Shown here: in pieces, positions 11,783-22,513 of the stretch
How the letters are laid out: each line of letters starts with the position of its first letter
How positions within the stretch are numbered: the first letter of the stretch is position 1
Assembly: GCA_020249145.1 (NCBI GenBank)
Contig: JADCGF010000004.1
Span: 54,018 to 118,017 of the forward strand
Reading direction: 5' to 3'
DNA length: 64,000 nucleotides
Origin: Roseomonas sp.
Lineage (GTDB): Bacteria > Pseudomonadota > Alphaproteobacteria > Acetobacterales > Acetobacteraceae
Program-made: the position numbers and the translations under genes
Notes under the pieces: generated by a model
What the model was told of the DNA's origin: nothing
What the model saw: the letters and a program-made list of their open reading frames with translations, nothing else
Databases searched by the model: none

Positions 11783-13780
11783 CTATTCAGCTTCTTGGGA
11801 GGCGAATTGGATCAGGATTTGCCCTTCGCGCACAGTCTCACCCACACGGCAGGAAATGGTTTCGATCCTGCCGGCGCGTGGCGCCGTCAGGCGAAACACG
11901 GTCTTCATCGCCTCCAGCACCACAAGCACATCGCCGCGTGCCACTTCCTGGCCTTCGCTTGCCATTAGCTGCGTGACCTGACCGGGCAGGGGTGCCAGCA
12001 GCCGATCATCGCCGCCTTCTTCTTCGCCCGCACGTGTGATGGGATCCGGCAGCAGGAAGCGCCAGCTTTGCCCGGCATGGCGGAGGCTGAGGGTCTCACC
12101 GGCGCGATGGATGGAAGCGGAAAGCCGCATGCCATCCAGCAGCGCGTGAATGCGGCCATCTTCAAGCTTGGCGTGGCGCGCGGCGATTTCTGTACTGCCC
12201 GAGGCAATACGCCAACCATCCGCCGCTGGTGAAAGCGTCACGGGATGGGTTTCATCTTCATGATGGAAATCGAAAATGCGTGAAGGCCGCGTATTGACCC
12301 ACCAATGATCCGTTGCATGCCAGGGTGAATGCGGATCAGCACTGCCCGCCGCCTGATCGCGTGCGGCATCTTCTTCCAAGGTAATCACCCCAAGCGCGGC
12401 AAGTGCAAGCACTTGCGCTGAGGGCTTCAGCTTCGGCGTCAACAATGTCTCAGCATTCCGCCCGATGAAGCCGGTATCAATCCTGCCCGCAGCGAAATCC
12501 GGATGCGCCAGAATGCGATCCAGCATATCCAGATTATGCGCAACTCCGATGATATCGGAATGTACCAAGCCAGCGCGCAGCCGCGCGATTGCTTCTGCCC
12601 GCGTTGGCGCATGGGCGATCATTTTCGCCACCATGGCATCGTAATGGATGCTGATGCGATCACCAGCGACGAAGCCGCTATCAATCCGCAAACCCTGATC
12701 GGAAAGACGGAAAACCTGAAGCGCGCCGATGGAAGGCGCGAAATCCCGCGCAGGATCCTCAGCGTAAAGCCGGAGTTCCATCGCATGCCCTTGGGCGCGG
12801 ATGTCTTGCTGGCGCACAGGAAGTTCCTCACCCGCTGCGACGCGCAATTGCCATTCCACCAGATCAAAGCCGGTGATGGCCTCGGTCACCGGGTGTTCCA
12901 CCTGCAAGCGCGTGTTCATCTCAAGGAAGTAGAAGCCACCATCCTGCGCGATAAACTCCACCGTGCCGGCGCCCTGATATTGCACGGCCTTGGCAGCAGC
13001 GACCGCGGCCGCGCCCATGGCGTCCCGCATGTCAGTGCTGATGCCTGGCGCGGGGGCTTCTTCAATCACCTTTTGATGGCGACGCTGCGCGGAACAATCG
13101 CGTTCAAACAAATGCACGGCATTGCCGTGGCTATCGCCAAACACTTGCACTTCAATATGGCGCGGGCGTTCCAGATAGCGTTCGATCAAAACGCGATCAT
13201 CACCAAAGGCCGAAGCGCCTTCCTGCCGCGCCGATTGCAGCGCGTCCGCGAAATCCACTGCCGCGCGCACCACGCGCATGCCGCGCCCGCCACCGCCGGC
13301 GACGGCCTTAATGACAAGGGGAAAGCCGATGCGTTGCGCCGCACTCGCCAGGAAGTCCACATTCTGTTCCGCGCCGTGATAGCCAGGCAAAAGCGGCACA
13401 CCGGCCTTTTCCATCAGCGCCTTGGCCGAGCCCTTGGAACCCATGGCGCGCATGGCAGCGGCAGTGGGGCCAACGAAGATAATCCCAGCCTCCGCGCATG
13501 CTTCCGCGAAGGCTGGATTTTCGGAAAGGAAGCCATAGCCTGGATGAATCGCCTCCGCCCCTGCGCGCTTGGCGGCGGCGATGATGCCGGGAATGCTCAG
13601 ATAGCTGTCGCGCGCAGGTGCAGGGCCAATGTGAATCGCCTCATCGGCCATTTGCACATGCTGCGCGGTTTCGTCAGCGTCAGAAAATACCGCAATACTG
13701 CGCAACCCCATGCGGCGCGCGGTGCGGATGATGCGGCAAGCGATTTCGCCGCGATTGGCAATCAGCAGGCTGTGGAACAT
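11783..13780 (-). CDS. liuD: Methylcrotonyl-CoA carboxylase biotin-containing (alpha) subunit
   Basis: Biotin carboxylase plus carrier subunit, 665 residues. It begins MFHSLLIANRGEIACRIIRT, typical of biotin carboxylases. The ATP-grasp loop IKAVAGGGGRGMRV lies near residues 155-170. The C-terminal biotinyl domain has VLEAMKT with the biotin-accepting Lys near residue 626; Thr replaces the common Met after that Lys. Downstream of the matching beta subunit by 9 bp and of isovaleryl-CoA dehydrogenase, it fits leucine degradation rather than propionyl-CoA or acetyl-CoA carboxylation, though the alpha subunit alone would not settle this. The 689-codon open frame on the opposite strand (12503-14572) is a shadow. 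Confidence 0.92.
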   Translation of the reverse strand: MFHSLLIANRGEIACRIIRTARRMGLRSIAVFSDADETAQHVQMADEAIHIGPAPARDSYLSIPGIIAAAKRAGAEAIHPGYGFLSENPAFAEACAEAGIIFVGPTAAAMRAMGSKGSAKALMEKAGVPLLPGYHGAEQNVDFLASAAQRIGFPLVIKAVAGGGGRGMRVVRAAVDFADALQSARQEGASAFGDDRVLIERYLERPRHIEVQVFGDSHGNAVHLFERDCSAQRRHQKVIEEAPAPGISTDMRDAMGAAAVAAAKAVQYQGAGTVEFIAQDGGFYFLEMNTRLQVEHPVTEAITGFDLVEWQLRVAAGEELPVRQQDIRAQGHAMELRLYAEDPARDFAPSIGALQVFRLSDQGLRIDSGFVAGDRISIHYDAMVAKMIAHAPTRAEAIARLRAGLVHSDIIGVAHNLDMLDRILAHPDFAAGRIDTGFIGRNAETLLTPKLKPSAQVLALAALGVITLEEDAARDQAAGSADPHSPWHATDHWWVNTRPSRIFDFHHEDETHPVTLSPAADGWRIASGSTEIAARHAKLEDGRIHALLDGMRLSASIHRAGETLSLRHAGQSWRFLLPDPITRAGEEEGGDDRLLAPLPGQVTQLMASEGQEVARGDVLVVLEAMKTVFRLTAPRAGRIETISCRVGETVREGQILIQFASQEAE

Positions 13781-13789
13781 GGCCGCCCC

Positions 13790-15397
13790 CTACATGCGGA
13801 ACACGCCGAAGCGTGTCTGTTCGATGGGTGCATTGAGCGCGGCGGAAAGAGCAAGCCCAAGAATACGTCGCGTATCAGCAGGGTTGATGATGCCATCATC
13901 CCAAAGCCGCGCACTGGCGTAATAAGGATGGCCTTCGGTTTCATATTTGGCGCGGATGGGCGCCTTGAAGCTTTCTTCTTCATCCGCCGGCCATTGCTTG
14001 CCTTGCGCTTCCATATTGTCGCGCCGGAGTTGCGCGAGAACACTCGCCGCCTGTTCGCCGCCCATGACGGAAATGCGTGCATTGGGCCACATGAACATGA
14101 AACGCGGATCATAGGCACGCCCGCACATGCCGTAATTGCCAGCGCCGTAACTGCCGCCAATCACGACCGTGAATTTCGGAACGCCGGCCGTCGCAACCGC
14201 AGTAACAAGCTTCGCGCCATCCCGCGCAATACCGCCCGCTTCATATTTACGACCGACCATGAAGCCGGAGATATTCTGCAAGAACAGCAGCGGTATGCCA
14301 CGCTGGCAGCAAAGCTCAATGAAATGCGCGCCCTTCAGCGCGGATTCGGAGAACAGGATACCGTTATTGGCAAGGATGCCGATGGGATAGCCATGGAGAT
14401 GCGCGAAGCCGCAGACCAAGGTGGTGCCGTAAAGCCGCTTGAATTCATCAAACTCGCTGCCATCAACCAGGCGCGCAATCACTTCACGCACATCATAGGG
14501 TGTGCGGATATCAGCGGGCACAATACCCAGCAATTCACGTGGATCATAAAGCGGCACGCGCGGCTGATGTAGCGCCACTTGCGGCGTAATGCGCGGCCCC
14601 AGCCCGGCCACGATGCGTCGGCAAATCGCCAAGGCGTGACGGTCATCCTGCGCGTAATGATCCACCACGCCGGATTGGCGGGCGTGAACATCAGCGCCAC
14701 CCAATTCCTCGGCGGTGACAATTTCGCCGGTTGCGGCACGCACCAAGGGAGGGCCGCCCAGAAAGATGGTGCCCTGCTGGCGCACGATGATGCTTTCATC
14801 CGACATGGCGGGCACATAAGCACCGCCAGCCGTGCAGCTGCCCATCACCACAGCTATTTGCGGAATGCCTTCCGCAGACATATTCGCCTGGTTGAAGAAG
14901 ATACGGCCGAAATGATCCCGGTCTGGAAAAATTTCATCCTGCTGCGGCAGAAAGGCGCCGCCGGAATCCACCAGATAAATGCAAGGTAGCCGATTGGCGC
15001 GGGCGATTTCCTGTGCGCGCACATGCTTCTTCACCGTGAGTGGAAAATATGTGCCGCCCTTTACCGTCGCATCATTGGCGATGACCACGCATTCGCGCCC
15101 TGATACGCGCCCAATGCCGGAAATGATGCCGGCACATGGCACCTCCCCACCATAAAGCCCATGCGCGGCCAGTTGCGACAATTCCAGAATGGGAGAGCCT
15201 GGATCAATCAGCGCGCGCACGCGCTCCCTCGGCAGCAGCTTATTGCGCGCCAAATGCTTGTCCCGCGCAGCCTTGCCGCCACCCTGTTCGGTGGCAGCGA
15301 TGGTTGTTTCCAAATCCGCGACCAGCGCTGCCATGGCGGCGGCATTGGCGGCGAAGCTCTCGCTGCCCGGATCGAGCGTACTGCGCAGAATGCTCAT
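13790..15397 (-). CDS. liuB: Methylcrotonyl-CoA carboxylase carboxyltransferase (beta) subunit
   Basis: Carboxyltransferase of 535 residues that moves CO2 from biotin to 3-methylcrotonyl-CoA. Family-specific text includes [20 protein letters not shown] and [19 protein letters not shown]. The oxyanion-hole region [16 protein letters not shown] follows. The C-terminal [16 protein letters not shown] is also as in MCC beta. The ATG overlaps the ivd stop (ATGA at 15394-15397), so translation is coupled to the preceding dehydrogenase gene; mccA follows after 9 bp. An AtuC-like geranyl-CoA role is possible but less likely next to isovaleryl-CoA dehydrogenase. Confidence 0.94.
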   Translation of the reverse strand: MSILRSTLDPGSESFAANAAAMAALVADLETTIAATEQGGGKAARDKHLARNKLLPRERVRALIDPGSPILELSQLAAHGLYGGEVPCAGIISGIGRVSGRECVVIANDATVKGGTYFPLTVKKHVRAQEIARANRLPCIYLVDSGGAFLPQQDEIFPDRDHFGRIFFNQANMSAEGIPQIAVVMGSCTAGGAYVPAMSDESIIVRQQGTIFLGGPPLVRAATGEIVTAEELGGADVHARQSGVVDHYAQDDRHALAICRRIVAGLGPRITPQVALHQPRVPLYDPRELLGIVPADIRTPYDVREVIARLVDGSEFDEFKRLYGTTLVCGFAHLHGYPIGILANNGILFSESALKGAHFIELCCQRGIPLLFLQNISGFMVGRKYEAGGIARDGAKLVTAVATAGVPKFTVVIGGSYGAGNYGMCGRAYDPRFMFMWPNARISVMGGEQAASVLAQLRRDNMEAQGKQWPADEEESFKAPIRAKYETEGHPYYASARLWDDGIINPADTRRILGLALSAALNAPIEQTRFGVFRM

Positions 15398-16572
15398 GCG
15401 GTTTCGCGGAACAATTCCCGCCCAATCAGCATGCGCCGGATTTCCGAGGTCCCAGCGCCAATCTCATAAAGCTTGGCATCACGCAGCAGCCGGCCTGTCG
15501 CGTAATCATTGATATAGCCATTGCCGCCCAGGCATTGAATGGCTTCCAGCGTCATCCAGGTGGCTTTCTCGGCAGCATATAAAATTGCGCCGGCGGCATC
15601 CTTGCGCGTTGTCTGCCCGCGGTCGCATGCCTTGGCGACAGTGTAGATATAGGATTTCGCCGCATTCATAGTGGTATACATATCGGCGATCTTGGCCTGC
15701 ATGATCTGGAATTCACCAATCGCCTGGCCGAATTGCTTACGTTCATGCACGTAAGGCAGCACGATATCCATGCAGGCCTGCATGATGCCAAGCGGGCCGG
15801 CGGCCAGCACGGCGCGTTCGTAATCAAGTCCACTCATCAATACGCGCACGCCGCCATTGACTTCGCCGAGCACATTCTCCGCCGGCACTTCACAATCCTG
15901 AAATACCAATTCGCCAGTATTGGATCCGCGCATGCCAAGCTTATCCAGCTTTTGCGCGCAGGAAAAACCGGGGAAGTTCTTTTCCACCAGAAAGGCGGTA
16001 ATGCCTTTTGGGCCGGCTGAAGGATCGGTCTTCGCGTAAATCACCAGCACATCGGCATCCGGGCCATTGGTGATCCACATCTTCGTGCCATTCAGGACAT
16101 AGCGATCACCGCGCTTCTCAGCGCGCAACCGCATGGAAACTACATCGGAACCGGCACCTGGTTCGCTCATCGCCAACGCGCCCACATGCTCGCCCGAAAT
16201 CAGCTTGGGCAGATAGCGCCGCTTCTGATCCTCATTGCCGTTGCGGGAGATTTGATTGACGCAAAGATTGGAATGCGCGCCATAGGAAAGCCCGACCGAG
16301 GCTGATGCGCGAGAGATTTCCTCCATCGCAACCACATGTTCCAGATAGCCCATGCCGGCGCCGCCATGGTCTTCGTCAACAGTGATGCCAAGCACGCCAA
16401 GATCACCGAATTTCCGCCAAAGATCGGCGGGGAAATCATTGGTCTTGTCAATCTCTGCGGCACGCGGCGCGATTTCGGCAGCGGAAAAGCTTGCCACCTG
16501 ATCTCGCAGCATATCGGCGGTCTCGCCGAGGTCGAAGTCAAGCCCCGGAAGGCGGTTTGGAATACTGGCCAT
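15394..16572 (-). CDS. liuA: Isovaleryl-CoA dehydrogenase
   Basis: FAD acyl-CoA dehydrogenase that oxidises isovaleryl-CoA in leucine breakdown. I start at [17 protein letters not shown] (16572), giving 392 residues; the frame stays open upstream but has no conserved sequence. Motifs: [16 protein letters not shown] for FAD/substrate contacts, [18 protein letters not shown] with the IVD-type catalytic Glu placed in the DYER segment, and the C-terminal [19 protein letters not shown]. First gene of an ivd-mccB-mccA operon; the enoyl-CoA hydratase and HMG-CoA lyase needed to finish the pathway are not next to it. Confidence 0.94.
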   Translation of the reverse strand: MASIPNRLPGLDFDLGETADMLRDQVASFSAAEIAPRAAEIDKTNDFPADLWRKFGDLGVLGITVDEDHGGAGMGYLEHVVAMEEISRASASVGLSYGAHSNLCVNQISRNGNEDQKRRYLPKLISGEHVGALAMSEPGAGSDVVSMRLRAEKRGDRYVLNGTKMWITNGPDADVLVIYAKTDPSAGPKGITAFLVEKNFPGFSCAQKLDKLGMRGSNTGELVFQDCEVPAENVLGEVNGGVRVLMSGLDYERAVLAAGPLGIMQACMDIVLPYVHERKQFGQAIGEFQIMQAKIADMYTTMNAAKSYIYTVAKACDRGQTTRKDAAGAILYAAEKATWMTLEAIQCLGGNGYINDYATGRLLRDAKLYEIGAGTSEIRRMLIGRELFRETA

Positions 16573-16699
16573 GCTCAACCTGTCGCGTTTCACGAGTTTA
16601 TTGCCCGCAGGATACGCGCAGCCGCCGCTGAGGCCAAGCAAATATTGCAAACTTGCCCCCACCCCGCCAAGAATGGGCCAATGCCCAGGGAGAATAGGA
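16573..16699. promoter_or_regulatory. Divergent promoter region between leucine-catabolic operon and acyl-CoA synthetase gene
   Basis: A 127-bp spacer must serve both divergent units. It contains a dyad GCAA (16638-16641) and TTGC (16645-16648), followed by a further TTGC. This could be a regulator site, for example of a LiuR- or PsrA-like protein, but no consensus match is claimed. Confidence 0.3.
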
Positions 16700-18394
16700 A
16701 TGACCAGCCCCGCCCTTAGTTATGTAACTGGCCAAAGCAATCAGCCCCTGATTGGTGAGACCATCGGTGCCAATTTCGCGCGCACCGTGGCCCAATGGGG
16801 GGATCGCCCGGGGCTGATCGTGCGTCAGCAGGGCATTCGCTGGAGCTATGCGGAACTCGGCGCCAAGGTGGATGCCTTTGCCGCTGGCCTGTTGGCGCTT
16901 GGCCTGCACCCTGGGGATCGGGTTGGCATTTGGTCGCCCAATAATGCGGAATGGGTGATTACCCAATTCGCCACCGCCAAGGCTGGGTTGGTGCTGGTGA
17001 ATATCAATCCTGCCTATCGGCTTTCCGAATTGGAATATGCGCTGAACAAGGTTGGCTGCCGCGCGCTGATTATCGCGACACGCTTCAAAACATCCGACTA
17101 TGTTGGCATGGTCAATACGCTAGCGCCAGAATTGGCGCGTGCCTTGCCGGGCAGGCTTTCAGCAGAAAAATTACCACAGCTAGAGATGGTGATTGAGATC
17201 AACGCCAGCCCCGCGCCAGGCATGATCCCCTTCCGCAGCATTCTGGATATGGGTGCGCCAGCGCATCATGAACGCTTGCGCGATCTGGCGGGCAAGCTGC
17301 AATTTGATGATCCGATCAATATCCAATTCACCTCCGGCACCACGGGCGCACCGAAAGGTGCGACACTGACACACCACAATATCCTGAATAATGGTTATTT
17401 CATTGGTGAAGCGATGAAGCTGACGCCGCAGGATAAGCTTTGCATTCCGGTGCCGCTTTATCATTGCTTCGGCATGGTGCTGGGCAATCTTGCTTGCACC
17501 ACGCATGGCACCGCCATGGTCTATCCAGGTGAGGGGTTTGATCCGCTGGTGACCCTGCAAATCGTGGCGGAGGAACGCTGCACGGGCCTGCATGGCGTGC
17601 CCACCATGTTCATCGCACAGATGGAACATCCGGAATTTCGCAATTTTGATCTTTCATCGCTGCGGACAGGTATCATGGCCGGCGCGCCGTGCCCCATTGA
17701 GGTAATGCGTCGCGCGGTGGATGCTATGAATCTGCGCGAAATCACGATTGCTTATGGCATGACAGAAACCAGCCCCGTCAGCTTCCAGACCAGTGTGGAT
17801 GATCCGCTGGATCGGCGCGTTTCCACCGTGGGGCGTGTACAGCCGCATTTGGAAGTGAAAATCATTGATAGCGAAGGCCGCATCGTTCCGCGCGGCGTGC
17901 CGGGAGAACTTTGCACGCGTGGGTATGCGGTGATGTTGGGCTATTGGGAAGATGCCCAGCGCACCGCGCAAGCCATTGATGCCGCGCGTTGGATGCACAC
18001 TGGCGATCTGGCCACGATTGACGAAGAAGGTTTCTGCAACATCGTTGGCCGCATCAAGGACATGGTGATCCGTGGTGGCGAGAATATCTATCCGCGGGAG
18101 GTCGAGGAATTCCTCTATCGCCACCCCAAGATCGAAGATGTGCAGGTATTCGGCGTGCCGGATCAGCGCTTTGGCGAAGAACTCTGCGCCTGGATCAAGT
18201 TGCGTGCACATGAGCATCTGACAGCGGATGATGTGCGCGCCTTCTGCGCAGGGCAGATCGCGCATTACAAGGTGCCTCGGCATATCAAATTTGTTGAAAG
18301 CTTCCCCATGACCGTGACAGGCAAGATGCAGAAATTCATCATGCGTGATGAAATGACGCGCGAATTGGGCCTGCAAGAAGCACGAACGGCCTAA
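16700..18394 (+). CDS. AMP-binding acyl-CoA synthetase
   Basis: ANL-superfamily ligase of 564 residues starting at 16700. It activates a carboxylic acid to the acyl-AMP and then acyl-CoA. The P-loop-like [20 protein letters not shown] is near residues 210-230. Core motifs [47 protein letters not shown] and the C-terminal catalytic Lys segment VTGKMQKF follow. The subfamily resembles medium/long-chain fatty-acyl-CoA synthases. Divergent from the leucine-catabolic operon, it may supply a branched or medium-chain acyl-CoA (inferred). The FAD oxidoreductase starts 5 bp after its stop. Confidence 0.88.
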   Translation: MTSPALSYVTGQSNQPLIGETIGANFARTVAQWGDRPGLIVRQQGIRWSYAELGAKVDAFAAGLLALGLHPGDRVGIWSPNNAEWVITQFATAKAGLVLVNINPAYRLSELEYALNKVGCRALIIATRFKTSDYVGMVNTLAPELARALPGRLSAEKLPQLEMVIEINASPAPGMIPFRSILDMGAPAHHERLRDLAGKLQFDDPINIQFTSGTTGAPKGATLTHHNILNNGYFIGEAMKLTPQDKLCIPVPLYHCFGMVLGNLACTTHGTAMVYPGEGFDPLVTLQIVAEERCTGLHGVPTMFIAQMEHPEFRNFDLSSLRTGIMAGAPCPIEVMRRAVDAMNLREITIAYGMTETSPVSFQTSVDDPLDRRVSTVGRVQPHLEVKIIDSEGRIVPRGVPGELCTRGYAVMLGYWEDAQRTAQAIDAARWMHTGDLATIDEEGFCNIVGRIKDMVIRGGENIYPREVEEFLYRHPKIEDVQVFGVPDQRFGEELCAWIKLRAHEHLTADDVRAFCAGQIAHYKVPRHIKFVESFPMTVTGKMQKFIMRDEMTRELGLQEARTA

Positions 18395-18399
18395 AGAAC

Positions 18400-19722
18400 A
18401 TGAGCAGCAGCCTTTTTGCGCCGGAATTCAAAACCAGCCCCTGGTGGTGGGAAGCGGCGGAACCGCCGGAACGGAACACGCCCTTGCCGGACCATACGCC
18501 GGTGGCGGTGATTGGTGGCGGCTATGCCGGGCTTTCCGCTGCGCTCAGCCTAGCGCGGCTTGGTCATCAGGTAACGGTGCTGGATGCGGAACGTATTGGC
18601 TGGGGTGCATCATCGCGCAATGGCGGCATGGTCTCGGGCGGGATGAAGGTGGCGCGTACGGCGCTTGCGGAAAAGCTTGGCTCGGAACAGGCGCGCAATA
18701 TTGCCATGGCCGCCGCCGCATCCTTTCCCTTCATTGAAGAAACCATCGCGCGAGAGGGCATTGACTGCGACTACACGCGCTGCGGACGCTTCGTCGCGGC
18801 CTGGACGCCAAAGCATTATGACGCGCTGGTGCGGCAATCAGACTATATCGCGGAAATCACTGGGCTGCCCACGGAAATGCTGCCGCCATCACGCCAGCAT
18901 GAAGTGCTTGGGTCAGATCATTATCGCGGTGGCATGAAGGCCGGCGCCACGGGCAGTATTCATCCCGGCAAATATGCGCGCGGCCTGGCCGCCGCGGCGG
19001 AACGCGCTGGCGCGACGCTGGTGGATTACACGCGCGTTTCCGGCATTCGCGCCGATGGTTCAGGTTTTCGCATAGCGACCAATCGCGGCGAACTGCGCGC
19101 TGATGCGGTGCTGGTTGCCACCAATGGCTATTCGCGCGGGGCTGATGGGCAAAGCGCCATGCCCTGGCTCGCGCGCCGCGTGGTTCCTGTGGCGTCCTAT
19201 ATCATCGCGACTGAGGAATTACCCGCTGAGACCATGGAGCGGCTTTTCCCGGGCCGGCGCATGGTTAGCGATACCAAACGCGTGTTGAATTATTTTCGCC
19301 CTTCGCCTTATGGCAATCGCATTCTCTGGGGTGGGCGCGCGCGCTTTGGCCCGAATGCACCGGAAGCCGCGGCACCACGTTTGCATTCCTTCATGAGGGC
19401 GGTCTTCCCCGAACTGAGCAAGGTGAAGATCACGCATGCCTGGACCGGCAATGTGGCCTTCACCTTCGATTTCCTGCCGCATATCGGCGTGCAGGATGGC
19501 ATTCATTACGCAGCCGGCTGCCAGGGCTCTGGTGTCGCCATGGCAACCTGGCTTGGCCATAATGCCGCGCTGAAAATCGCGGGCGCGGCCAATCAACGCT
19601 TCGCGCTTGATGGTTTGGAATTCCCGACGGTCGCGCTTTACAACGGCAACCCGAATTGGTTCCTGCCCATCATCGGCGGCTGGTATCGCCTGCGTGATAG
19701 GATTGACCGGATCGCGGCGTAA
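18400..19722 (+). CDS. FAD-dependent amino-acid/amine oxidoreductase (DAO family, PuuB-like)
   Basis: A 440-residue flavoprotein. The dinucleotide-binding motif VAVIGGGYAGLSAALSLARL is near residues 31-52, followed by the FAD-contacting strand VTVLDAERIGWGASSRNGG. The N-terminal PWWWEAAEPPE resembles gamma-glutamylputrescine oxidases and related amine oxidases. C-terminal HIGVQDGIHYAAGCQGSGVA is the closing FAD-binding segment of the DAO fold. It starts 5 bp after the acyl-CoA synthetase stop, so the two are likely cotranscribed. The substrate cannot be named with confidence. Confidence 0.85.
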   Translation: MSSSLFAPEFKTSPWWWEAAEPPERNTPLPDHTPVAVIGGGYAGLSAALSLARLGHQVTVLDAERIGWGASSRNGGMVSGGMKVARTALAEKLGSEQARNIAMAAAASFPFIEETIAREGIDCDYTRCGRFVAAWTPKHYDALVRQSDYIAEITGLPTEMLPPSRQHEVLGSDHYRGGMKAGATGSIHPGKYARGLAAAAERAGATLVDYTRVSGIRADGSGFRIATNRGELRADAVLVATNGYSRGADGQSAMPWLARRVVPVASYIIATEELPAETMERLFPGRRMVSDTKRVLNYFRPSPYGNRILWGGRARFGPNAPEAAAPRLHSFMRAVFPELSKVKITHAWTGNVAFTFDFLPHIGVQDGIHYAAGCQGSGVAMATWLGHNAALKIAGAANQRFALDGLEFPTVALYNGNPNWFLPIIGGWYRLRDRIDRIAA

Positions 19723-19731
19723 CACGCCGCG

Positions 19732-20565
19732 TCACGCAAATTCCGCGAGCACCGGCAAAAGATAGGGGCGCAGCGCCGCGTAATCCTCACTCATCGGGAA
19801 ATGGCCCAGGCCCTTCATGATTTGCACCTTGGCGCCGGGAATCGCGGCGGCCGTCGCCTCCGTATCTTCGGGCTTGCAGGAATAATCATAATTGCCGGTC
19901 AGCATATGCACGGGGCAGCGCTTGGTATCAATGCGCGCCAGCTTGGGACGCAAATCGCCTTCTCCCTTATAGAAATGGAGATCACCGCGAAACACGCCCG
20001 GCCCGCCCTGCATGTAATGCCAAAGCGTTTCCCAGCGCGAAGCATCCGGCGCATGCGGGCCAATCAGGCCGGAGACGATGCCGCCGCAAACCTCACCACC
20101 ATGCACATGCGGGTGATGCAGCCAGGATGTATCGTAATAAGGCGAAAGAAACGCGGCCGATTGCAGACCGATCACGCCGCGCAATTCATCCGCATGCTCA
20201 GCGGCCAAATCAAGAACGATACGCCCACCAATCGAACACCCCATCACCACGGGCCGATCAAGACCAAGCGCGCGGGCCACCGCCATGATCATGCCCGTGT
20301 AGCGCGCGGTGGTGAGTTGATAGGTCTCACGCTCCCACCCCTCGGGCGGGCTGGATTTACCATGCCAGGGCATATCGAAAGCCACGCAGCGAAAGCGCGA
20401 TGTCACTTCCGCATCATTCAACAAGCCACGCCACTGCCGGCCATCACTGCCCGCTGTGTGCAGCAACAAAAGCGGTATGCCTTGGCCGGCTTCTTCAAAA
20501 TACAGCCGATGCGCGCGGCCTTCGAGTTCAAGGCGCATATAGCGCCCGGTAATGGCTTCGATCAT
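19732..20565 (-). CDS. Alpha/beta-hydrolase fold protein
   Basis: A 277-residue hydrolase. The oxyanion region is PLLLLHTAGSDGRQW (about residues 30-45), with HTAG where HGxG is usual. The nucleophile elbow is VVMGCSIGGRIVLDLA with Ser in GCSIGG. A late Asp in LTGNYDYSC and a final His in GLGHFPMSEDY complete a Ser-Asp-His triad. No signal peptide. It is the distal gene of a two-gene unit: its ATG overlaps the stop of the preceding SCP2-like gene (ATGA). Specific ester or C-C substrate unknown. Confidence 0.82.
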   Translation of the reverse strand: MIEAITGRYMRLELEGRAHRLYFEEAGQGIPLLLLHTAGSDGRQWRGLLNDAEVTSRFRCVAFDMPWHGKSSPPEGWERETYQLTTARYTGMIMAVARALGLDRPVVMGCSIGGRIVLDLAAEHADELRGVIGLQSAAFLSPYYDTSWLHHPHVHGGEVCGGIVSGLIGPHAPDASRWETLWHYMQGGPGVFRGDLHFYKGEGDLRPKLARIDTKRCPVHMLTGNYDYSCKPEDTEATAAAIPGAKVQIMKGLGHFPMSEDYAALRPYLLPVLAEFA

Positions 20566-20927
20566 GCGCGGGGCTCCCTCAGCAGGGCCAGCACGCCCTT
20601 GAACCAGAAGATATGCGCCATAAACAGCGCGACATTGCCTTCCACCTTGAAGGTACCAAGGCGCACCAGCCCCATTATGTCGTGCCAGCCAGGTGGCGGC
20701 GGGTCTTGCAGGAAGCGCGCGAAATCCTCGGCCCCTGCGCGGATGGCAAGGTCATAGCTGGGCATGAGGGCGGGTGCGGGGTTGGCGGATATCAGCACCC
20801 CCTTATGGATCGCCAGAATCCAGGCGGCATCGCCGACGCTGAACAAGACATCCGCCGTCAGGTCGCGCCCCCAGCGCGCCAGGCCCGGCGCGGCGGCGGC
20901 GCGGGCGGGCAAACCCGCGATATTCAT
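20562..20927 (-). CDS. Small SCP2-like (sterol-carrier fold) protein, hypothetical
   Basis: A 121-residue protein without signal peptide. The C-terminal part (LVRLGTFKVEGNVALFMAHIFWFKGVLALL) looks like the last strand and helix of the SCP2 lipid-binding fold, where a FKVEGN-like turn is common. The middle shows a DLAIRAGAEDFARFL helix of the same kind. This suggests binding of a hydrophobic acyl substrate for the alpha/beta hydrolase encoded next to it (4-bp overlap). The assignment is by pattern only. Confidence 0.5.
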   Translation of the reverse strand: MNIAGLPARAAAAPGLARWGRDLTADVLFSVGDAAWILAIHKGVLISANPAPALMPSYDLAIRAGAEDFARFLQDPPPPGWHDIMGLVRLGTFKVEGNVALFMAHIFWFKGVLALLREPRA

Positions 20928-21085
20928 GCTAGAACCCCCGAAATTGGCCGATTGCGCCGTGGCATGACTGAACCCCTCATTTTCCTGCGCGAAAGGTTAT
21001 GAAAGCTAGCCGCCGCGCGCAAACCCCCCTGACCAAGCGCGCCGGCTGCGCTACACTAGGCTGCAAAAGTAATAGGGTTTCCGCC
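20928..21085. promoter_or_regulatory. Divergent promoter region upstream of lutB and the SCP2-like gene
   Basis: A 158-bp spacer between divergent genes. A TACACTAG box just upstream of lutB could be a -10-like element, but no -35 match is convincing. Nothing else recognisable is seen. Confidence 0.25.
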
Positions 21086-22510
21086 GTGGTTCAGATCACC
21101 TCGCCGCAATTCAAGGAAAACGCCGCCCGCGCCATTGGCGATGCCGGGCTGCAAAAGGCTTTGGGCAAGGCCAAGGGTGCCTTTCTGCAACGCCGAGGCG
21201 ATGCCGTGGCGCGCCTGCCGGAATTTGAACAGCTTCGCGACATTGGGCGCGACATCAAGAACCATACGCTGGCTAATCTGGATTTCTATCTGGAAACCTA
21301 TGCCGCCAATGTCGAAGCGGCTGGCGGTAAGGTGCATTGGTGCTCCACAGCGGAAGAAGCGCGCGCGGCGGTGCTTGAGATTTGCCGCAATGCCGGGGCG
21401 AAAACCGTCACCAAAGGAAAGTCCATGATCTCTGAGGAGCTCGGGATCAATGACCACCTGGAAGCGCATGGGATTGAGCCGGTCGAAACCGATCTTGGCG
21501 AATACATCATCCAGCTTCGGCGCGAACATCCTTCCCATATCATTGCGCCGGCGTTTCACCTGAACAGAGAGGATTGGGAGAAATCCTTCCGTGAAATGCA
21601 CACGGATCTGCCCAAGGATCGCGTATTCAGCGAAAGGCGCGATATCTTGACCGAAGCGCGGACTAAACTGCGTGATCGCTTTTTGGCGGCTGATGTTGGC
21701 ATCACGGGTGCCAATTTCCTGATTGCGGAATCAGGCAGCAGCGTGATTGTGACGAACGAAGGCAATGGGGACCTCACGCAAACCTTGCCGCGTGTGCATA
21801 TTGCGCTGGCCAGCATCGAGAAAATGGTGCCGACCCTGAATGATGTCTGCGCTTTGCTGCGGCTTTTGGCGCGTTCCGCCACGGGGCAGGATTTCTCAGT
21901 CTATACCACCTTCTCCACGGGTGGCCGTCGGCCTGGGGATTTGGATGGGCCGGAAGAATATCATGTGGTGCTGATTGATAATGGCCGGTCCAATATGTTC
22001 GGCACGGAATTTCAAGAAATGCTGCGTTGTATCCGTTGCGCAGCCTGCATGAATCACTGTCCGGTTTATGGCGTAACCGGCGGGCATGCCTATGGCTGGG
22101 TCTATCCTGGGCCCATGGGAAGTGTGCTTACGCCAACGCTGATTGGCGTGGATAAGGCCGGGCATTTGCCCAATGCCTCGACCTTTTGTGGGCGCTGCGA
22201 ATCCGTCTGCCCGGTGAAGATTCCACTGCCAAAAATGATGCGCCATTGGCGGGAACAGGAATTTGAACGGCATTTGTCACCCGTTGCTGTGCGGCGCAAT
22301 CTGGGGCTTTGGGCCTGGGTGGCGCAGCGACCTGGCCTGTATCGTATGGCGACAAAGCTTGCGGTTGGTGCGCTTGGCATGATGGCGCAGGGCAAGGGGG
22401 CGTTCCGGTCTCTGCCGCTGGCTGGCGGTTGGACCCAAGGGCGCGATTTGCCCGTGCCGGAAGGCGGCACCTTCATGGATCGCTATGCCAAAACCAAGCG
22501 CGGGGCCTGA
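21086..22510 (+). CDS. lutB: LutB-type iron-sulfur lactate utilisation protein
   Basis: A 474-residue LUD-domain plus ferredoxin protein. LutB works with LutA and LutC as an L-lactate dehydrogenase complex. I choose a GTG at 21086 (V-V-Q-I-T-S-P) because the conserved N-terminus begins there. The LUD domain contains VTKGKSMISEELGINDHLE and the FLIAESGSSVIVTNEGNGDL segment. Two 4Fe-4S cluster motifs follow: CIRCAACMNHCPVYG near residue 315 and CGRCESVCPVKIP near residue 368. lutC follows after 3 bp. No lutA lies beside it, so the third subunit must be elsewhere or replaced. Confidence 0.93.
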   Translation: MVQITSPQFKENAARAIGDAGLQKALGKAKGAFLQRRGDAVARLPEFEQLRDIGRDIKNHTLANLDFYLETYAANVEAAGGKVHWCSTAEEARAAVLEICRNAGAKTVTKGKSMISEELGINDHLEAHGIEPVETDLGEYIIQLRREHPSHIIAPAFHLNREDWEKSFREMHTDLPKDRVFSERRDILTEARTKLRDRFLAADVGITGANFLIAESGSSVIVTNEGNGDLTQTLPRVHIALASIEKMVPTLNDVCALLRLLARSATGQDFSVYTTFSTGGRRPGDLDGPEEYHVVLIDNGRSNMFGTEFQEMLRCIRCAACMNHCPVYGVTGGHAYGWVYPGPMGSVLTPTLIGVDKAGHLPNASTFCGRCESVCPVKIPLPKMMRHWREQEFERHLSPVAVRRNLGLWAWVAQRPGLYRMATKLAVGALGMMAQGKGAFRSLPLAGGWTQGRDLPVPEGGTFMDRYAKTKRGA

Positions 22511-22513
22511 GCG

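Noticed and set aside
12503..14572. 689-codon open frame on the plus strand opposite the methylcrotonyl-CoA carboxylase genes
   Set aside because: It runs antisense across two well-conserved genes, its protein is His/Arg/Ala-rich with no family pattern, and such shadows are common in GC-rich coding DNA.
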